DNA of 60,603 nucleotides from Nitrospirota bacterium (GTDB lineage Bacteria > Nitrospirota > Nitrospiria > SBBL01 > JAADHI01), in the NCBI GenBank assembly GCA_029261165.1, contig JAJDBV010000087.1:1-60603 (forward strand), read 5' to 3'. Numbering within the stretch: the stretch's first letter is position 1; each line of letters begins with the position of its first letter. Below, piece by piece: positions 16,828-25,877 of this stretch. A model generated the notes under the pieces. The model ran no database searches, was not told the origin of the DNA, and saw only the letters and a program-made list of their open reading frames with translations. Position numbers and translations under genes: made by a program.

Positions 16828-19800
16828 CTAAAAGCTGTAAATGACCTCTAAGTAGAGACGATTGCTGTCTTTAAAGAAACCGATAAAGTCAAATTCACCG
16901 ACCCGCGTTCCCCGATCACCCAGGAAGAAGTCGGCACCGAACCGCAGTTGAACGCGATCCGTGAGCCTTGAATCCATACGCGGCCTCAGCAAATAATCGG
17001 CTTCATTGATAAAGTAGAGGATAAGCATCTGAGTGCTTATCCGGTCGTTCAAAAAGGTCTTCCTGCCAAAAAAAGCCGCGACGGTATCAATCTTGTCTTG
17101 CAGGATGGACCTTTCCCAATTGAGTATACCTTGCTGAAGAAGCTGAATAGCAAGATCGGTGCCGAAGAGAGAAAAATCGAGACCGACGGCATACTTTATA
17201 AAGTCCCTCTTTAATTCTCCCAGGGTCGGGCCGCTGTTGATGGCCCCAGTCTCAAGCAGTGTGCCGAAATGCTTTCCGAAGGTGTAGGCAAATTCACTGT
17301 TGAGGACGATTTTTCCAAAGCTTTTGGAGAGGGTCGTTCCGAGGATGGTCAGGCGCGTTTGTCGGGGGACGAAATTCACGGTCAGCGGCGCCTGGAATCC
17401 CCCGCCGGTTCCCCCCGTGATGGCCCGAAAACTGGCCGGGAAATCATCCCAGGTATAAAAGGCGCTGAATGAAAGTTCCCATCCTTGAATGTTTTTCAAA
17501 AGACGTCCGGCCGCCTCACTGTTCTTGAATCCATCGATATTCAGATCGAGGGAGGAAGAGAGAAAAGATTGAGGGGGCTCAAACCCCGGCAGGATCTGAA
17601 ACTGCTCAAATTCCGTCCCCTGAGGGGCTGGTTTGTGGGGTTTGACCTCAGTGATCCAGACCAGTTCCAAGGCGTAGTCTTTTGGGGAAAAGTCGGCCTT
17701 GACCATCATGAGTGGAATAAATCGGTCTTCCACCTCTCTCAGGATGAATTCAGAAAAGTCGAACGGGTTGAGTTCGTCCGTTACCCGCGACCCCTGAACG
17801 ACACCCCAGCGGACGATCTGCCTTCCGATGCGGAGATCCAAGGCTCCCAGATGGATATCGAAGAAGATTTCCCGTATCTCAAAACGGCGTTTGATCATAT
17901 CAACGTTCCTGGAGTTCTTGACGTTGACCCTGGCGACTTCCTCTGAGGTGGGTGTCTGGGGAAGCTGGGTGAGGACCGTATTCGGGAACCGCCTCGGACT
18001 AATGGTATCGATGTCGATCAAATCATAGATTGCATCATAGAATGCCCGAACCCGTGTCGTCACGCGGAGATCCTTTGCAAGCATATACCTTGTATTCAAC
18101 CGGAAAAGATTGAGCGACTTGGTGAATGAGACCGGTTCATTGATCCGATAGGCCGTCTCATTTTTAAATGAGCCATCGAGACTGAGCCGGGATTTGGCAA
18201 AGCCCAAGATGTTGTTTTTCATAAGGGGTTTCTTTTCCTTTGTACCAAGCTTGCGCTTCCAGAACCGCTCAAAAACCGTTGGGACAAGGGGATCTCGACC
18301 GAAATGAAAACGGATTGCCCCTCGAATATCGAATCCATCCAAGCTAAGCTTCAGCTTACTTGGTCTTGCGCCTTCGACCACTTGATCTCTCTCACACGCG
18401 ATCACCTGGACGGTTTCTCCCTCTGTTCGGGTATCGACCTGCCGAAAACAGGGGCTGTCCGAGATGCCTGGAAGACCGGCAGGGATCAGACGGAAGTCTG
18501 ATGGAAATTCCCGTTTTACTTTCAGTTTTGAGATATTCCCCCAGATATAATCCACATTCAATCCGACCGATAACCAGGACAGCAGGAAAAATTCTCCGCC
18601 GATACCGAAGCGGGTTGTGAAGCCTCTCCCTTTCGACTCGGTTGATCCAAATGAGGCGAAGGGATTGCCGATTGGGTTTTCTTCAACCTTTATCAGGGAG
18701 TCGATGGTCAGGGTGGCGAGGACTCCGCCAACCAATCCGATATTCAGGTGCATCCGACCCTTTTCAGGACTGTTGATGATGGAATACCGCCATGCAAGTT
18801 GGAAGTGGTTGATTGTCAGGTTATATCGGGCGCTTCTTGGCACGCGTAAAGGCGCTTCGTTCGGGGAAAGGAGAAGTGGAACCATATCACTTCTGATAGA
18901 GGCATTCTGCCATTCTGATACAGAGAAGACAAGAGAATGTCTCTGACTGATCTCCCATTCTGCTTCAATACCCACACTGAAATCTCCGCTGACTTTAGAT
19001 ATGGGCATGTTCCGGGACTCAGAGAGGAAGTCCGGGTTTGAAGGAAGGAGATGGTTGGGGTCTTGGATGATGACCCTTCCTGAATTGGCAAGTACACTGT
19101 TCAGCCCTTTTAAGGCGGGGCGATAGTAGCCTGTTGTCAAGCCAACAGTGAGGCGCTTTCCGATATTATTCCAGGTCGGGTATGGCACCTTCAGATCTGT
19201 GGTAAGTGTTGCCCCGAAGCTGACAAGGGTCCTCCGGTAGGCCCCAAGAGAAGCGGCCTGGCCGGAGTTGAGGCTGACCAGGGCGATCGGCGCCGCCGCG
19301 GAGAGGTTCGATTTGTTCTCTTCTCCTAGATACCTGGCGAATAAGGAGAGCCCAGGGGTGAGCCGATATGTCAGGCCGATCCTGTATGTCGTCAAAATAT
19401 TTCGTCTGCGGCGCGACGTCCCCTCACTCAGGGCCAGAGAATCGGGGCGACTAAACCGGGTATAGGTCTTGGTCAATCCGAGATTGCCCGTGACATTCCG
19501 GGTGAACGCCCGCTCATAGGTCAGAGAAACGGCATGCGATCGATTTGCCTGATCATTGGCATCGATATTATTATCAAGAAAGGTGTAACTTAAGCCGGGC
19601 CGCCCCAGACGATATCCCCTTGCTTGGAGGTTTTGGGCCGCACCCAGCCTGACGCTCTGTCTGGTTGCATCAAAGATGGGGTTCGTGCGCGCCTTCAAGC
19701 GTTGATAATCATAATGGAGAACAATCTGACTCGGCGTTGTTCCAAGCCTGACGATCTCGCCCGAGAAGGTGTGGCTGAGAAATGTCGAGCGGGTTTCCGT

Positions 19801-21552
19801 TTCACTTCCGCCGGAGAAACCATGCCGTAGGCGATATGATTGTAGGAAGGTATAGGGCGGATAAAAGGAGACAGCCGAGAGTGAGAGCCCTTCATTGAGG
19901 AAAAAGAGCTGTGTGCGGTGGAGAAATCTGTTTTGGATATTCACTTGAAGAGGGAGAAGAAATCTGGGTGTTTTTCTCAGATAATAGGTCAGTCCGAGAG
20001 CGATATTGGAGGAAAGTTCACTTTCCGGATTGCGGCTTCGGTTCCGATTGCTGTCATAGGTCAAGAAGGTATCGGTGAAGCTGACACGGTATCGTTTTTC
20101 ATAAAAATCGACGCGCCCTTTCGCCCGTCGCCCCTCCGGCGTCTCCTCCCGCTTCGGCTGGGCGAGCACCTTCCGGTATGCTTCAACTGCCTCCTTATAC
20201 AGGCCCTGTTTTTCAAGGAGGACCCCTAGACGGAGGTGGGGGGGCGCTTCCCTCGGCCTAAGCGCGCCCGCCTTCTTGTAGAACCGTATCGCCTCCTCTA
20301 TCTGATCCTTCTTTTCGTAGAGAGACCCCAAGCGCAGGTGGCTCGGGTAGTGGCTGGGGTCGATCTCTATCGTCCGCAGAAACCTGGCCTCAGCCGCCTT
20401 CGCTTCTCCTTTTTTGAGGGCGATCCGGCCGAGATTGAAGTGGGCGAAGACCTGTTCCGGCAGGAGGGAAAGAACGGCCAGGAATTCAATCTCAGCCTTC
20501 CCCGGGTTTCCACCGGCCAGAAATGCCACCCCTTTTTCGATGTGGGCCTGAACTTTCCGGCCGACCTCGAGTGTTTCACCAATCTGGCTCAGTTTTCGCC
20601 TGGCCAACTGGGCCTTCTCCTGATCCTTATCAGGGGCTTGTGACAGGACCGTTTGATATTCGAGGATTGCCTCCTTGATCCGCCTCTGTTTTTCATAGGT
20701 CTCCCCTAGGAGGAGACGGGCAGAAAAGAAATCTTCTTTTTTTTCCAGGGCCTTGTTGAGTAATATGGCAGCCGCGTCCAAGCGGTTTTTTCGGCTTGCG
20801 ATTGTCGCCAGATTGTATAAAGCAAAGGGGTTGTCCGGATCGAGTGAGATCACCTTCTGGAAGGCCTCTTGGCTATGCTCAAGGTCCCCTTTTCGTAAGA
20901 ATTCTATCCCCACCTCAAAATGGGCGTCCGCCTCTTCCTTAAACTGCGTGAGTCGTTTTTCCGCTTCTTGGACCTCGCTCCCCTTCCCCCTTAAGGAGAG
21001 GACGATCCGATACTCCTCGATGGCCTTCTCGACGAGCCCCTGGGTTTGGTAAAGGAGCCCGAGGACATAATGACTCCCCGCATGGTCCGGATCGATGGCA
21101 ATGGCCACCTTGGCTTCCTCGACGGCCTTCTCAGTAAGGCCCATGGCGGCATAGGCCTGCCCCAGGAGGAGGTGGGCCTCCAGGAGCTCCGGCTGGTGTC
21201 GAATGGCCCCCCGGAATACCTCGATCGCCTGATCGATTTCCCCTTTTCGTGTATAAATGATCCCGAGATTCAGATAGGAAGGGGAATGGGCCGGGTTGAG
21301 CGCAATGACCCCCCTGAACATTTTGATGGCGTTTTCCAGGTCTCCGACCGCCATGAAGCGGCGGCCTTCCTCAAAGAGCGCCTCTCCTGCCGCATCTGCC
21401 TCTCCTTGACCCAAGAGGGGCGCAGGGAATATCAATTGTGTACAAAGGAGGAAGAAGAAGATCGAAGCCTGCCATGAGGGCCGGGACGCTTTACGACCTT
21501 GGGGCTTCGGTGATAATGAGGATTGAAAGGTTATTTGCTTTGATCCCTGCAC
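16828..21552 (-). CDS. TPR domain fused to two outer-membrane beta-barrel regions (C-terminal DUF1302-like)
   Basis: 1574 aa. A long N-region with signal peptide (about residues 28-49, ending LLGQ) is followed by about ten TPR repeats (50-470, for example AIKMFRGVIALNPAHSPSYLNLG). A beta-barrel-like region (about 480-1084) has alternating aromatic strands and ends GFDIRGAIRFHFG. A second barrel (about 1085-1574) has the DUF1302-type signature RIGRQIVRWGVVQGSRVTDELNPFDF near residue 1250. It finishes with the outer-membrane-type terminal strand YLEVIYSF. It probably sits in the outer membrane with periplasmic TPRs, as an export or assembly platform for the 1369-aa partner encoded 15 bp downstream. 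Confidence 0.75.
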   Translation of the reverse strand: MQGSKQITFQSSLSPKPQGRKASRPSWQASIFFFLLCTQLIFPAPLLGQGEADAAGEALFEEGRRFMAVGDLENAIKMFRGVIALNPAHSPSYLNLGIIYTRKGEIDQAIEVFRGAIRHQPELLEAHLLLGQAYAAMGLTEKAVEEAKVAIAIDPDHAGSHYVLGLLYQTQGLVEKAIEEYRIVLSLRGKGSEVQEAEKRLTQFKEEADAHFEVGIEFLRKGDLEHSQEAFQKVISLDPDNPFALYNLATIASRKNRLDAAAILLNKALEKKEDFFSARLLLGETYEKQRRIKEAILEYQTVLSQAPDKDQEKAQLARRKLSQIGETLEVGRKVQAHIEKGVAFLAGGNPGKAEIEFLAVLSLLPEQVFAHFNLGRIALKKGEAKAAEARFLRTIEIDPSHYPSHLRLGSLYEKKDQIEEAIRFYKKAGALRPREAPPHLRLGVLLEKQGLYKEAVEAYRKVLAQPKREETPEGRRAKGRVDFYEKRYRVSFTDTFLTYDSNRNRSRNPESELSSNIALGLTYYLRKTPRFLLPLQVNIQNRFLHRTQLFFLNEGLSLSAVSFYPPYTFLQSYRLRHGFSGGSETETRSTFLSHTFSGEIVRLGTTPSQIVLHYDYQRLKARTNPIFDATRQSVRLGAAQNLQARGYRLGRPGLSYTFLDNNIDANDQANRSHAVSLTYERAFTRNVTGNLGLTKTYTRFSRPDSLALSEGTSRRRRNILTTYRIGLTYRLTPGLSLFARYLGEENKSNLSAAAPIALVSLNSGQAASLGAYRRTLVSFGATLTTDLKVPYPTWNNIGKRLTVGLTTGYYRPALKGLNSVLANSGRVIIQDPNHLLPSNPDFLSESRNMPISKVSGDFSVGIEAEWEISQRHSLVFSVSEWQNASIRSDMVPLLLSPNEAPLRVPRSARYNLTINHFQLAWRYSIINSPEKGRMHLNIGLVGGVLATLTIDSLIKVEENPIGNPFASFGSTESKGRGFTTRFGIGGEFFLLSWLSVGLNVDYIWGNISKLKVKREFPSDFRLIPAGLPGISDSPCFRQVDTRTEGETVQVIACERDQVVEGARPSKLKLSLDGFDIRGAIRFHFGRDPLVPTVFERFWKRKLGTKEKKPLMKNNILGFAKSRLSLDGSFKNETAYRINEPVSFTKSLNLFRLNTRYMLAKDLRVTTRVRAFYDAIYDLIDIDTISPRRFPNTVLTQLPQTPTSEEVARVNVKNSRNVDMIKRRFEIREIFFDIHLGALDLRIGRQIVRWGVVQGSRVTDELNPFDFSEFILREVEDRFIPLMMVKADFSPKDYALELVWITEVKPHKPAPQGTEFEQFQILPGFEPPQSFLSSSLDLNIDGFKNSEAAGRLLKNIQGWELSFSAFYTWDDFPASFRAITGGTGGGFQAPLTVNFVPRQTRLTILGTTLSKSFGKIVLNSEFAYTFGKHFGTLLETGAINSGPTLGELKRDFIKYAVGLDFSLFGTDLAIQLLQQGILNWERSILQDKIDTVAAFFGRKTFLNDRISTQMLILYFINEADYLLRPRMDSRLTDRVQLRFGADFFLGDRGTRVGEFDFIGFFKDSNRLYLEVIYSF

Positions 21553-21634
21553 GAGGGTATTATAAAGGAAGGAGTCGGCGATTCGCCACTCTCGCCGGTG
21601 GCCTCAAAGGTTCGGTACCCTCTAATTAATGAGA

Positions 21635-21669
21635 AAGGGAGAGAACGCCCTGAAGAACGTCTCTCCCTT
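21635..21669 (-). terminator. Stem-loop between exported-protein genes
   Basis: AAGGGAGAG (21635-21643) pairs perfectly with CTCTCCCTT (21661-21669), and the inner ACG/CGT pairs extend the stem with one bulge. It lies just downstream of the minus-strand gene ending at 21690. The T-tract on that strand is short (TTTCTCATT), so it may attenuate rather than fully terminate. Confidence 0.5.
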
Positions 21670-21689
21670 GTCAGAAATCACCACTTCAT

Positions 21690-22553
21690 TTAGGGAATCG
21701 TCGCCGATGTGTCCCCTATGGATTGACTCGGGCCTGAAGGATGGGATGCATCGTCAAAAGTATTGCCGGGCCCATTATAGACAAACGAACCCGCGGCGGG
21801 ACTGAGGACAAATCCCCCTTCCTCAATCGTTTGCTCAAAGTTGATGACCCCCCCTGTATTACCTTCCGTCGGATTTTCTACAAATTCGCTATCAACCGAA
21901 AAACTGACAACCTGAAAGTCCGTCCCCCCGAACCCTCCGACAAAGGTCGTCTGACCTATTGTCTGGTCGAACCTTGACATTCGGCTTTCACCTGCTGGCG
22001 CAGCATCTGTAGCAGGATCTACATTGAAAAGAAACTCGAATGTCATTGTCTTCGTAATCTCGACGCCAGCCTTTCCTCCGCTAATCGCTGTTGTTCCGGC
22101 GGTTCCCGTAACGGGCGTTCCATCATTGAGGAAATCCTGATTATCCATCGGCAAACTGAAGATAAAGGGGCCGGAATCATTACAATTGCTGCCGCAAGCG
22201 GCCGCTCCTGGGAGATCCATGTCCTGATTTCCGACACCAAAGGATTGGTCGCCCAGGTCCGCGTCGGCATTCTCTCTAATCTCCCCAAACATGCTATTGG
22301 TCAACGCGCCGGCCGTGTTTCCAAGGGCCGTGTTTGGGCAGGAAAAACAAGGCCCTAGAGTGGGGTCGGTGTTTATCGCAGCAGGGAGGAGGTTGAGCGA
22401 TGCGTCAAACCCGAGGATGGTACTCCCCTCAATGTTCCCCTCTGTAACATTCTCCTGATTTACCTGAGCCGATGCGACCTTTCCGATCATTAGGCTCGCT
22501 GCAGCAATCACCAATCCTAAGATTAATGCTTTCCCTACATGCCTAAATTTCAT
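21690..22553 (-). CDS. Secreted beta-rich hypothetical protein (member 3 of a trio)
   Basis: 287 aa. The ATG at 22553 follows GGAGGGTACGCAAA. A clear signal peptide ends VASAQ (about residue 30). The mature region is Gly/Asn/Asp/Thr-rich with CFSC and CGSNC Cys pairs, MTFEFLFNVDP and GSFVYNGPG. It resembles the gene at 11148-10063 in several short motifs and in overall composition. It has a good promoter and an 18-bp palindrome upstream. Function is not recognised; an extracellular or surface protein is inferred. Confidence 0.65.
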   Translation of the reverse strand: MKFRHVGKALILGLVIAAASLMIGKVASAQVNQENVTEGNIEGSTILGFDASLNLLPAAINTDPTLGPCFSCPNTALGNTAGALTNSMFGEIRENADADLGDQSFGVGNQDMDLPGAAACGSNCNDSGPFIFSLPMDNQDFLNDGTPVTGTAGTTAISGGKAGVEITKTMTFEFLFNVDPATDAAPAGESRMSRFDQTIGQTTFVGGFGGTDFQVVSFSVDSEFVENPTEGNTGGVINFEQTIEEGGFVLSPAAGSFVYNGPGNTFDDASHPSGPSQSIGDTSATIP

Positions 22554-22600
22554 TTTGCGTACCCTCCTGCGTTATGTACACTCTGTTCACCCACTGATAT

Positions 22601-22618
22601 TTACTAAATGTTTAGTAA
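22601..22618. promoter_or_regulatory. Perfect 18-bp palindrome, candidate repressor operator
   Basis: TTACTAAA-TG-TTTAGTAA is a perfect inverted repeat 48 bp upstream of the ATG at 22553 and about 33 bp downstream of the -10 box at 22651-22656. The size and symmetry suit a dimeric regulator such as a TetR-family repressor. No regulator gene lies adjacent. Confidence 0.55.
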
Positions 22619-22650
22619 GATATTTGTTATATTCGTAACATTTTAAAGCC

Positions 22651-22679
22651 ATCCTAACCAAATTCAATTATTAAGTCAA
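22651..22679 (-). promoter_or_regulatory. Promoter of the secreted-protein gene at 22553
   Basis: On the minus strand TTGACT (22679-22674), 17 bp, TAGGAT (22656-22651). The adjacent tract 22680-22699 (C8-AAAAGA-G6) can form a short GC hairpin just upstream of the -35 box. Without a T-run, its role is unclear. Confidence 0.5.
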
Positions 22680-22781
22680 CCCCCCCCAAAAGAGGGGGGT
22701 AGCGAGTTCATAATGTGTCCGATTCTTAGCACATAAATTGTCCAGTTGATGTTACCTGGAGGAAGGAGGTGGAACGAGACG

Positions 22782-22871
22782 ATGGCGGAACATGGGATAT
22801 TCAGCTGCTTCTATCGCGATCGCGGGAGCCATTACTGGTATGTGCCTGAAGCGGGGGCAAGGGGGGATGAT
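22782..22871 (+). pseudogene. Fragment of a DDE transposase (integrase catalytic region)
   Basis: A 30-codon stretch reads GIFSCFYRDRGSHYWYVPEAG, which I recognise as the region around the second catalytic Asp of ISNCY-type transposases (Y-x-D-R-G-S-H-x-W). Nothing resembling the rest of the transposase flanks it; the LolA-like gene begins to overlap right after. It is a remnant in the 328-bp gap 22554-22881 and indicates past IS activity at this locus. Confidence 0.5.
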
Positions 22872-22881
22872 CGGATATCGC

Positions 22882-23697
22882 TTAACTCGGTTTTCCCCGC
22901 ACCAGGGTCCGATCTGTAAAGAGGGCGTCTCTTAGGCCTGCATTGATCTTGACGCCGCTTATTTCAAAGATCGTCCTGTGGCGAGTTTGGACGTTTATGA
23001 TCTCAGAGCGTTTCCAGACGAGGATATCCTCAATCCTTTGCCAGATAATCAATTGAATCTTCAGGGGATTCATATTTCTATCATAAAACTCGATCTTACG
23101 GGCGATCTCATCCTTCTTAGAGATGAAGAACCGTTTCTTTCCATAAGGACTATCCTGCTCTTTCGGTACGCTCTCGATGACATAGCATGGCTCTTTCAAT
23201 TGCCGACACATCCCATCAAAGAAAATATGATGGTCGTCTTCATCCAGGCGCCTGTCCCCCATATCGGCAAAGGTCAAGTCCGAACCCATAAAGGCGTCAT
23301 GCTGACCCCGCGTCGTCATCCGGCGGACACTCCTCAAGGCAGGGAGATAGAGCCAGAGGTCATCCGGTTTTTCTTCAATAGCATAATCCCAGATCAAGAA
23401 GCCGATCCCCTTCGCATCCGGGGGGAACTCTGTGAAAAAGATGCTCTTGCTGTCAAATCCATCTTTTCCGCCGTAATGCTTGTGCAAGCGATAGGTCTCG
23501 ACCTTTCTTCTGCTTCCAAGTTCGTCGATTAGATGCATTGTAACGGTAGAGGTCTGATCCATCGTCATATTGGCCTCGTCAACCCTTTTCATAATCTCAA
23601 GCGCCGTCAACTTCTTCTCCTCGGCAAAACCCATATCAGAGTAAAAGAAAAGGAGACAAAAGATCAGACCCAGTCTCCAAACAATCGAATTTCTCAT
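22882..23697 (-). CDS. LolA-like outer-membrane lipoprotein-sorting protein
   Basis: 271 aa. A signal peptide ends GFAEE (about residue 26). The body has the LolA-like pattern: LTALEIMKRVDEANMTMDQTSTVTM, KSIFFTEFPPDAKGIGFLIWDY, DDLWLYLPALRSVRRM, FMGSDLTFADM and YGKKRFFISKKDEIARKIEFYDRN. Such proteins are half-open beta-barrels in the periplasm. In other genomes they often accompany DUF1302 barrels and RND/MMPL exporters. Here a DUF1302-like barrel is nearby, but no exporter is seen. The ribosome-binding site AAGGAG precedes the ATG. A frameshifted ORF ends 18 bp upstream. Confidence 0.8.
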   Translation of the reverse strand: MRNSIVWRLGLIFCLLFFYSDMGFAEEKKLTALEIMKRVDEANMTMDQTSTVTMHLIDELGSRRKVETYRLHKHYGGKDGFDSKSIFFTEFPPDAKGIGFLIWDYAIEEKPDDLWLYLPALRSVRRMTTRGQHDAFMGSDLTFADMGDRRLDEDDHHIFFDGMCRQLKEPCYVIESVPKEQDSPYGKKRFFISKKDEIARKIEFYDRNMNPLKIQLIIWQRIEDILVWKRSEIINVQTRHRTIFEISGVKINAGLRDALFTDRTLVRGKPS

Positions 23698-23715
23698 TAT
23701 CTTTCTCCTTAAATC

Positions 23716-23905
23716 TCAAAATCCTTCTTCGGGTTCCAGCCTCGTCTGGCCGATGGGCAAACCGGTCACCAGAAGTCTCTTATCCGGTCTCCAGTCCTTC
23801 TCGGAGATTATTTCAAAGTATGCCTCCCCCTCCTGATACTGTCAAGTTCACAGATTCATTGACCAGCGGCGCCCCAACATTGTCGTCTGAGACAAAGAAG
23901 ATCAT
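23716..23905 (-). pseudogene. Short frameshifted ORF upstream of the LolA-like gene
   Basis: On the minus strand, ATG 23905 opens MIFFVSDDNVGAPLVNESV..., which breaks at a G5 tract near 23823. Removing one G would join it to EAYFEIISEKDWRPDKRLL and on to a TGA at 23718-23716. The joined product would be about 62 aa (longer if the frame from 24022 is used). Both halves look like real protein and end with operon spacing to the next gene. It could be a decayed gene, the 3' end of a lost exporter subunit, or a sequence error. The family is not recognised. The rest of the 371-bp gap 23698-24068 holds nothing else clear. Confidence 0.4.
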
Positions 23906-24068
23906 CTCCCCTTCCGCTTTTTTTGCAAGTTGTGTCAAAAAATGGAAGCGCGTAACATATATTTTTAAGGCATTTCTTTTTGGCTTAACACATAAATATT
24001 TTGCTGTTTCAGGAGAGCCCAATTTTATGTTACCTTAGCTTCGAATTATTATATGGAAAGGAGCCCTT

Positions 24069-25862
24069 TTGAACGAGGCCAATCTGCCGCGCTGGGACTT
24101 AAGCGATCTATATACCGGAACGGATGATCCGAAGATTACGTCCGACCTGGCGACGGCTTTGAAGAAGGCCGTTCAGTTTGAAACGCAATATCGGGGAAAG
24201 ATTGCGGCAGAGGAGACCGGGGCGAAAGGACTTTGTGAGATGATCCGCGCCTTGGAGTCAATCCGGGAACGGGGGGATCGCACCATCTCCTATGCCTCGC
24301 TTGTTTTTTCTGCCGATACAAATGATCCTAAAAACGGCGCGTTGTTACAAGGGGTTCAGGAAGGCCTGACCGAGATCAATAAACACCTTCTGTTTTTTGA
24401 ATTGGAGTGGGCGGCTGCCCCTGAAGATCTCGTGGACGCATGGATGAAGACACCTTCCCTGGCAAGAGACCGGCACTTCCTGGAGGAAATCCGGAAGTTT
24501 GCCCCCCACCAGCTCTCCGAGCCGGAAGAAAAAATCCTGGATGAAAAGGCCAACACGGGCATACGGGCCTTCCAGCGCCTCTTCGACGAAGCCATCAACC
24601 AAATCCGCTTTAAGGTCGAGAGTAAGGGAGAGATCCAGTCCTTGACCGAGCAGGAAGTCCTGGCCCTCCTCCATGATCGAGAGCGTTCCACACGCCGTGC
24701 CGCAGCCCTCGGTCTGACCGAAGGGCTGAAGGAGCACGCGCCTGTCCTTACTTTTATTCTCAATCAGGTCACCGCAGACCATGCCAGCGATGACCGGCTC
24801 CGCCGCTTTCCTGATGTGATGGCTTCCCGGAACCTGTCGAATGAGATCGAACCAAAGGCCGTGGACGCCCTTCTCTCTTCCTCCGAGGAATATTTCTTTC
24901 TTGTGGCACGTTATTATGAACTCAAGAAAAATGTGCTGGGGCTTGAGACCCTTTATGATTACGACCGTTACGCCCCTCTGGATGCAAGGACTGAATTCAT
25001 CTCATTCGATCAGGGTCGTGAGACCGTCCTCGCTGCCTTTCATGACTTCTCTCCGAAGGTTGAAGAGGTCGCGGCCCTCTTTTTTGAGAAACACTGGATC
25101 GATGCCGCCGTCCGGCCCGGGAAGCGGGGCGGGGCCTTCAGTCATAGCACCGTCCCCAGCGTCCATCCTTATGTCTTCGTGAACTACCTCGGCTCTCCGC
25201 GTGATGTGATGACGCTTGCTCATGAACTGGGTCACGGCGTTCATCAGTGGCTCTCTCGCCAACAAAGCTATTTTAATTTTTCCACCCCATTAACCACTGC
25301 GGAGACGGCCAGTGTCTTTGCGGAGATGCTCGTTTTTCACCGGCTCAAAAAGTCGGAAAAAGATCCGAAAAAACGCTTGGCCTTGGTCATGTCGAAACTC
25401 GAGGAGGATTTTGCCACCGTCTTCCGGCAGGTGGTCCTCTGCCGCTTTGAACAGATTGTTCATACCGCCCGCCGAAACGAAGGAGAACTCAGCACCGCGC
25501 GGATCAACGATCTCTGGATGGCCGCAAACCGGGAAATGTTCAAAGGGTCGGTCACTTTGACCGACGATTACAGCTGGTGGTGGATGTACATCCCTCACTT
25601 TATCCACTCACCCTTCTATACCTATGCCTATGCCTTCGGCCACCTCCTGGTCCTTTCTCTTTTTCAAAAATATATGGAGGAAGGGAAGAAATTTGTTCCT
25701 AAATATCTGAATCTCCTCTCCGCGGGAGGCTCGGTGCGCCCTGACGCGCTCCTTCAAGACAAGATGAATCTGGACATCAAAGATCCTCTCTTCTGGCGAA
25801 GGGGCCTGGGCCTGCTCGAAAAAATGGTCGGTGAAGCCGAGCGCCTGGCCGACCCTAAATAA
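24069..25862 (+). CDS. pepF: M3-family oligoendopeptidase (PepF-like)
   Basis: 597 aa, normal for the M3B subfamily. It is a cytoplasmic zinc metallopeptidase cutting short peptides. The active-site motif HELGHGVHQW (HExxH) lies near residue 390, with the downstream Glu in ETASVFAE. The N-terminus PRWDLSDLYTG is typical. The start is TTG 24069, preceded by GGAAAGGAG; no ATG lies near. It is divergent from the LolA-like gene. The dehydrogenase gene follows after 15 bp. Confidence 0.92.
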   Translation: MNEANLPRWDLSDLYTGTDDPKITSDLATALKKAVQFETQYRGKIAAEETGAKGLCEMIRALESIRERGDRTISYASLVFSADTNDPKNGALLQGVQEGLTEINKHLLFFELEWAAAPEDLVDAWMKTPSLARDRHFLEEIRKFAPHQLSEPEEKILDEKANTGIRAFQRLFDEAINQIRFKVESKGEIQSLTEQEVLALLHDRERSTRRAAALGLTEGLKEHAPVLTFILNQVTADHASDDRLRRFPDVMASRNLSNEIEPKAVDALLSSSEEYFFLVARYYELKKNVLGLETLYDYDRYAPLDARTEFISFDQGRETVLAAFHDFSPKVEEVAALFFEKHWIDAAVRPGKRGGAFSHSTVPSVHPYVFVNYLGSPRDVMTLAHELGHGVHQWLSRQQSYFNFSTPLTTAETASVFAEMLVFHRLKKSEKDPKKRLALVMSKLEEDFATVFRQVVLCRFEQIVHTARRNEGELSTARINDLWMAANREMFKGSVTLTDDYSWWWMYIPHFIHSPFYTYAYAFGHLLVLSLFQKYMEEGKKFVPKYLNLLSAGGSVRPDALLQDKMNLDIKDPLFWRRGLGLLEKMVGEAERLADPK

Positions 25863-25877
25863 AAGGAGAAAAAGACA

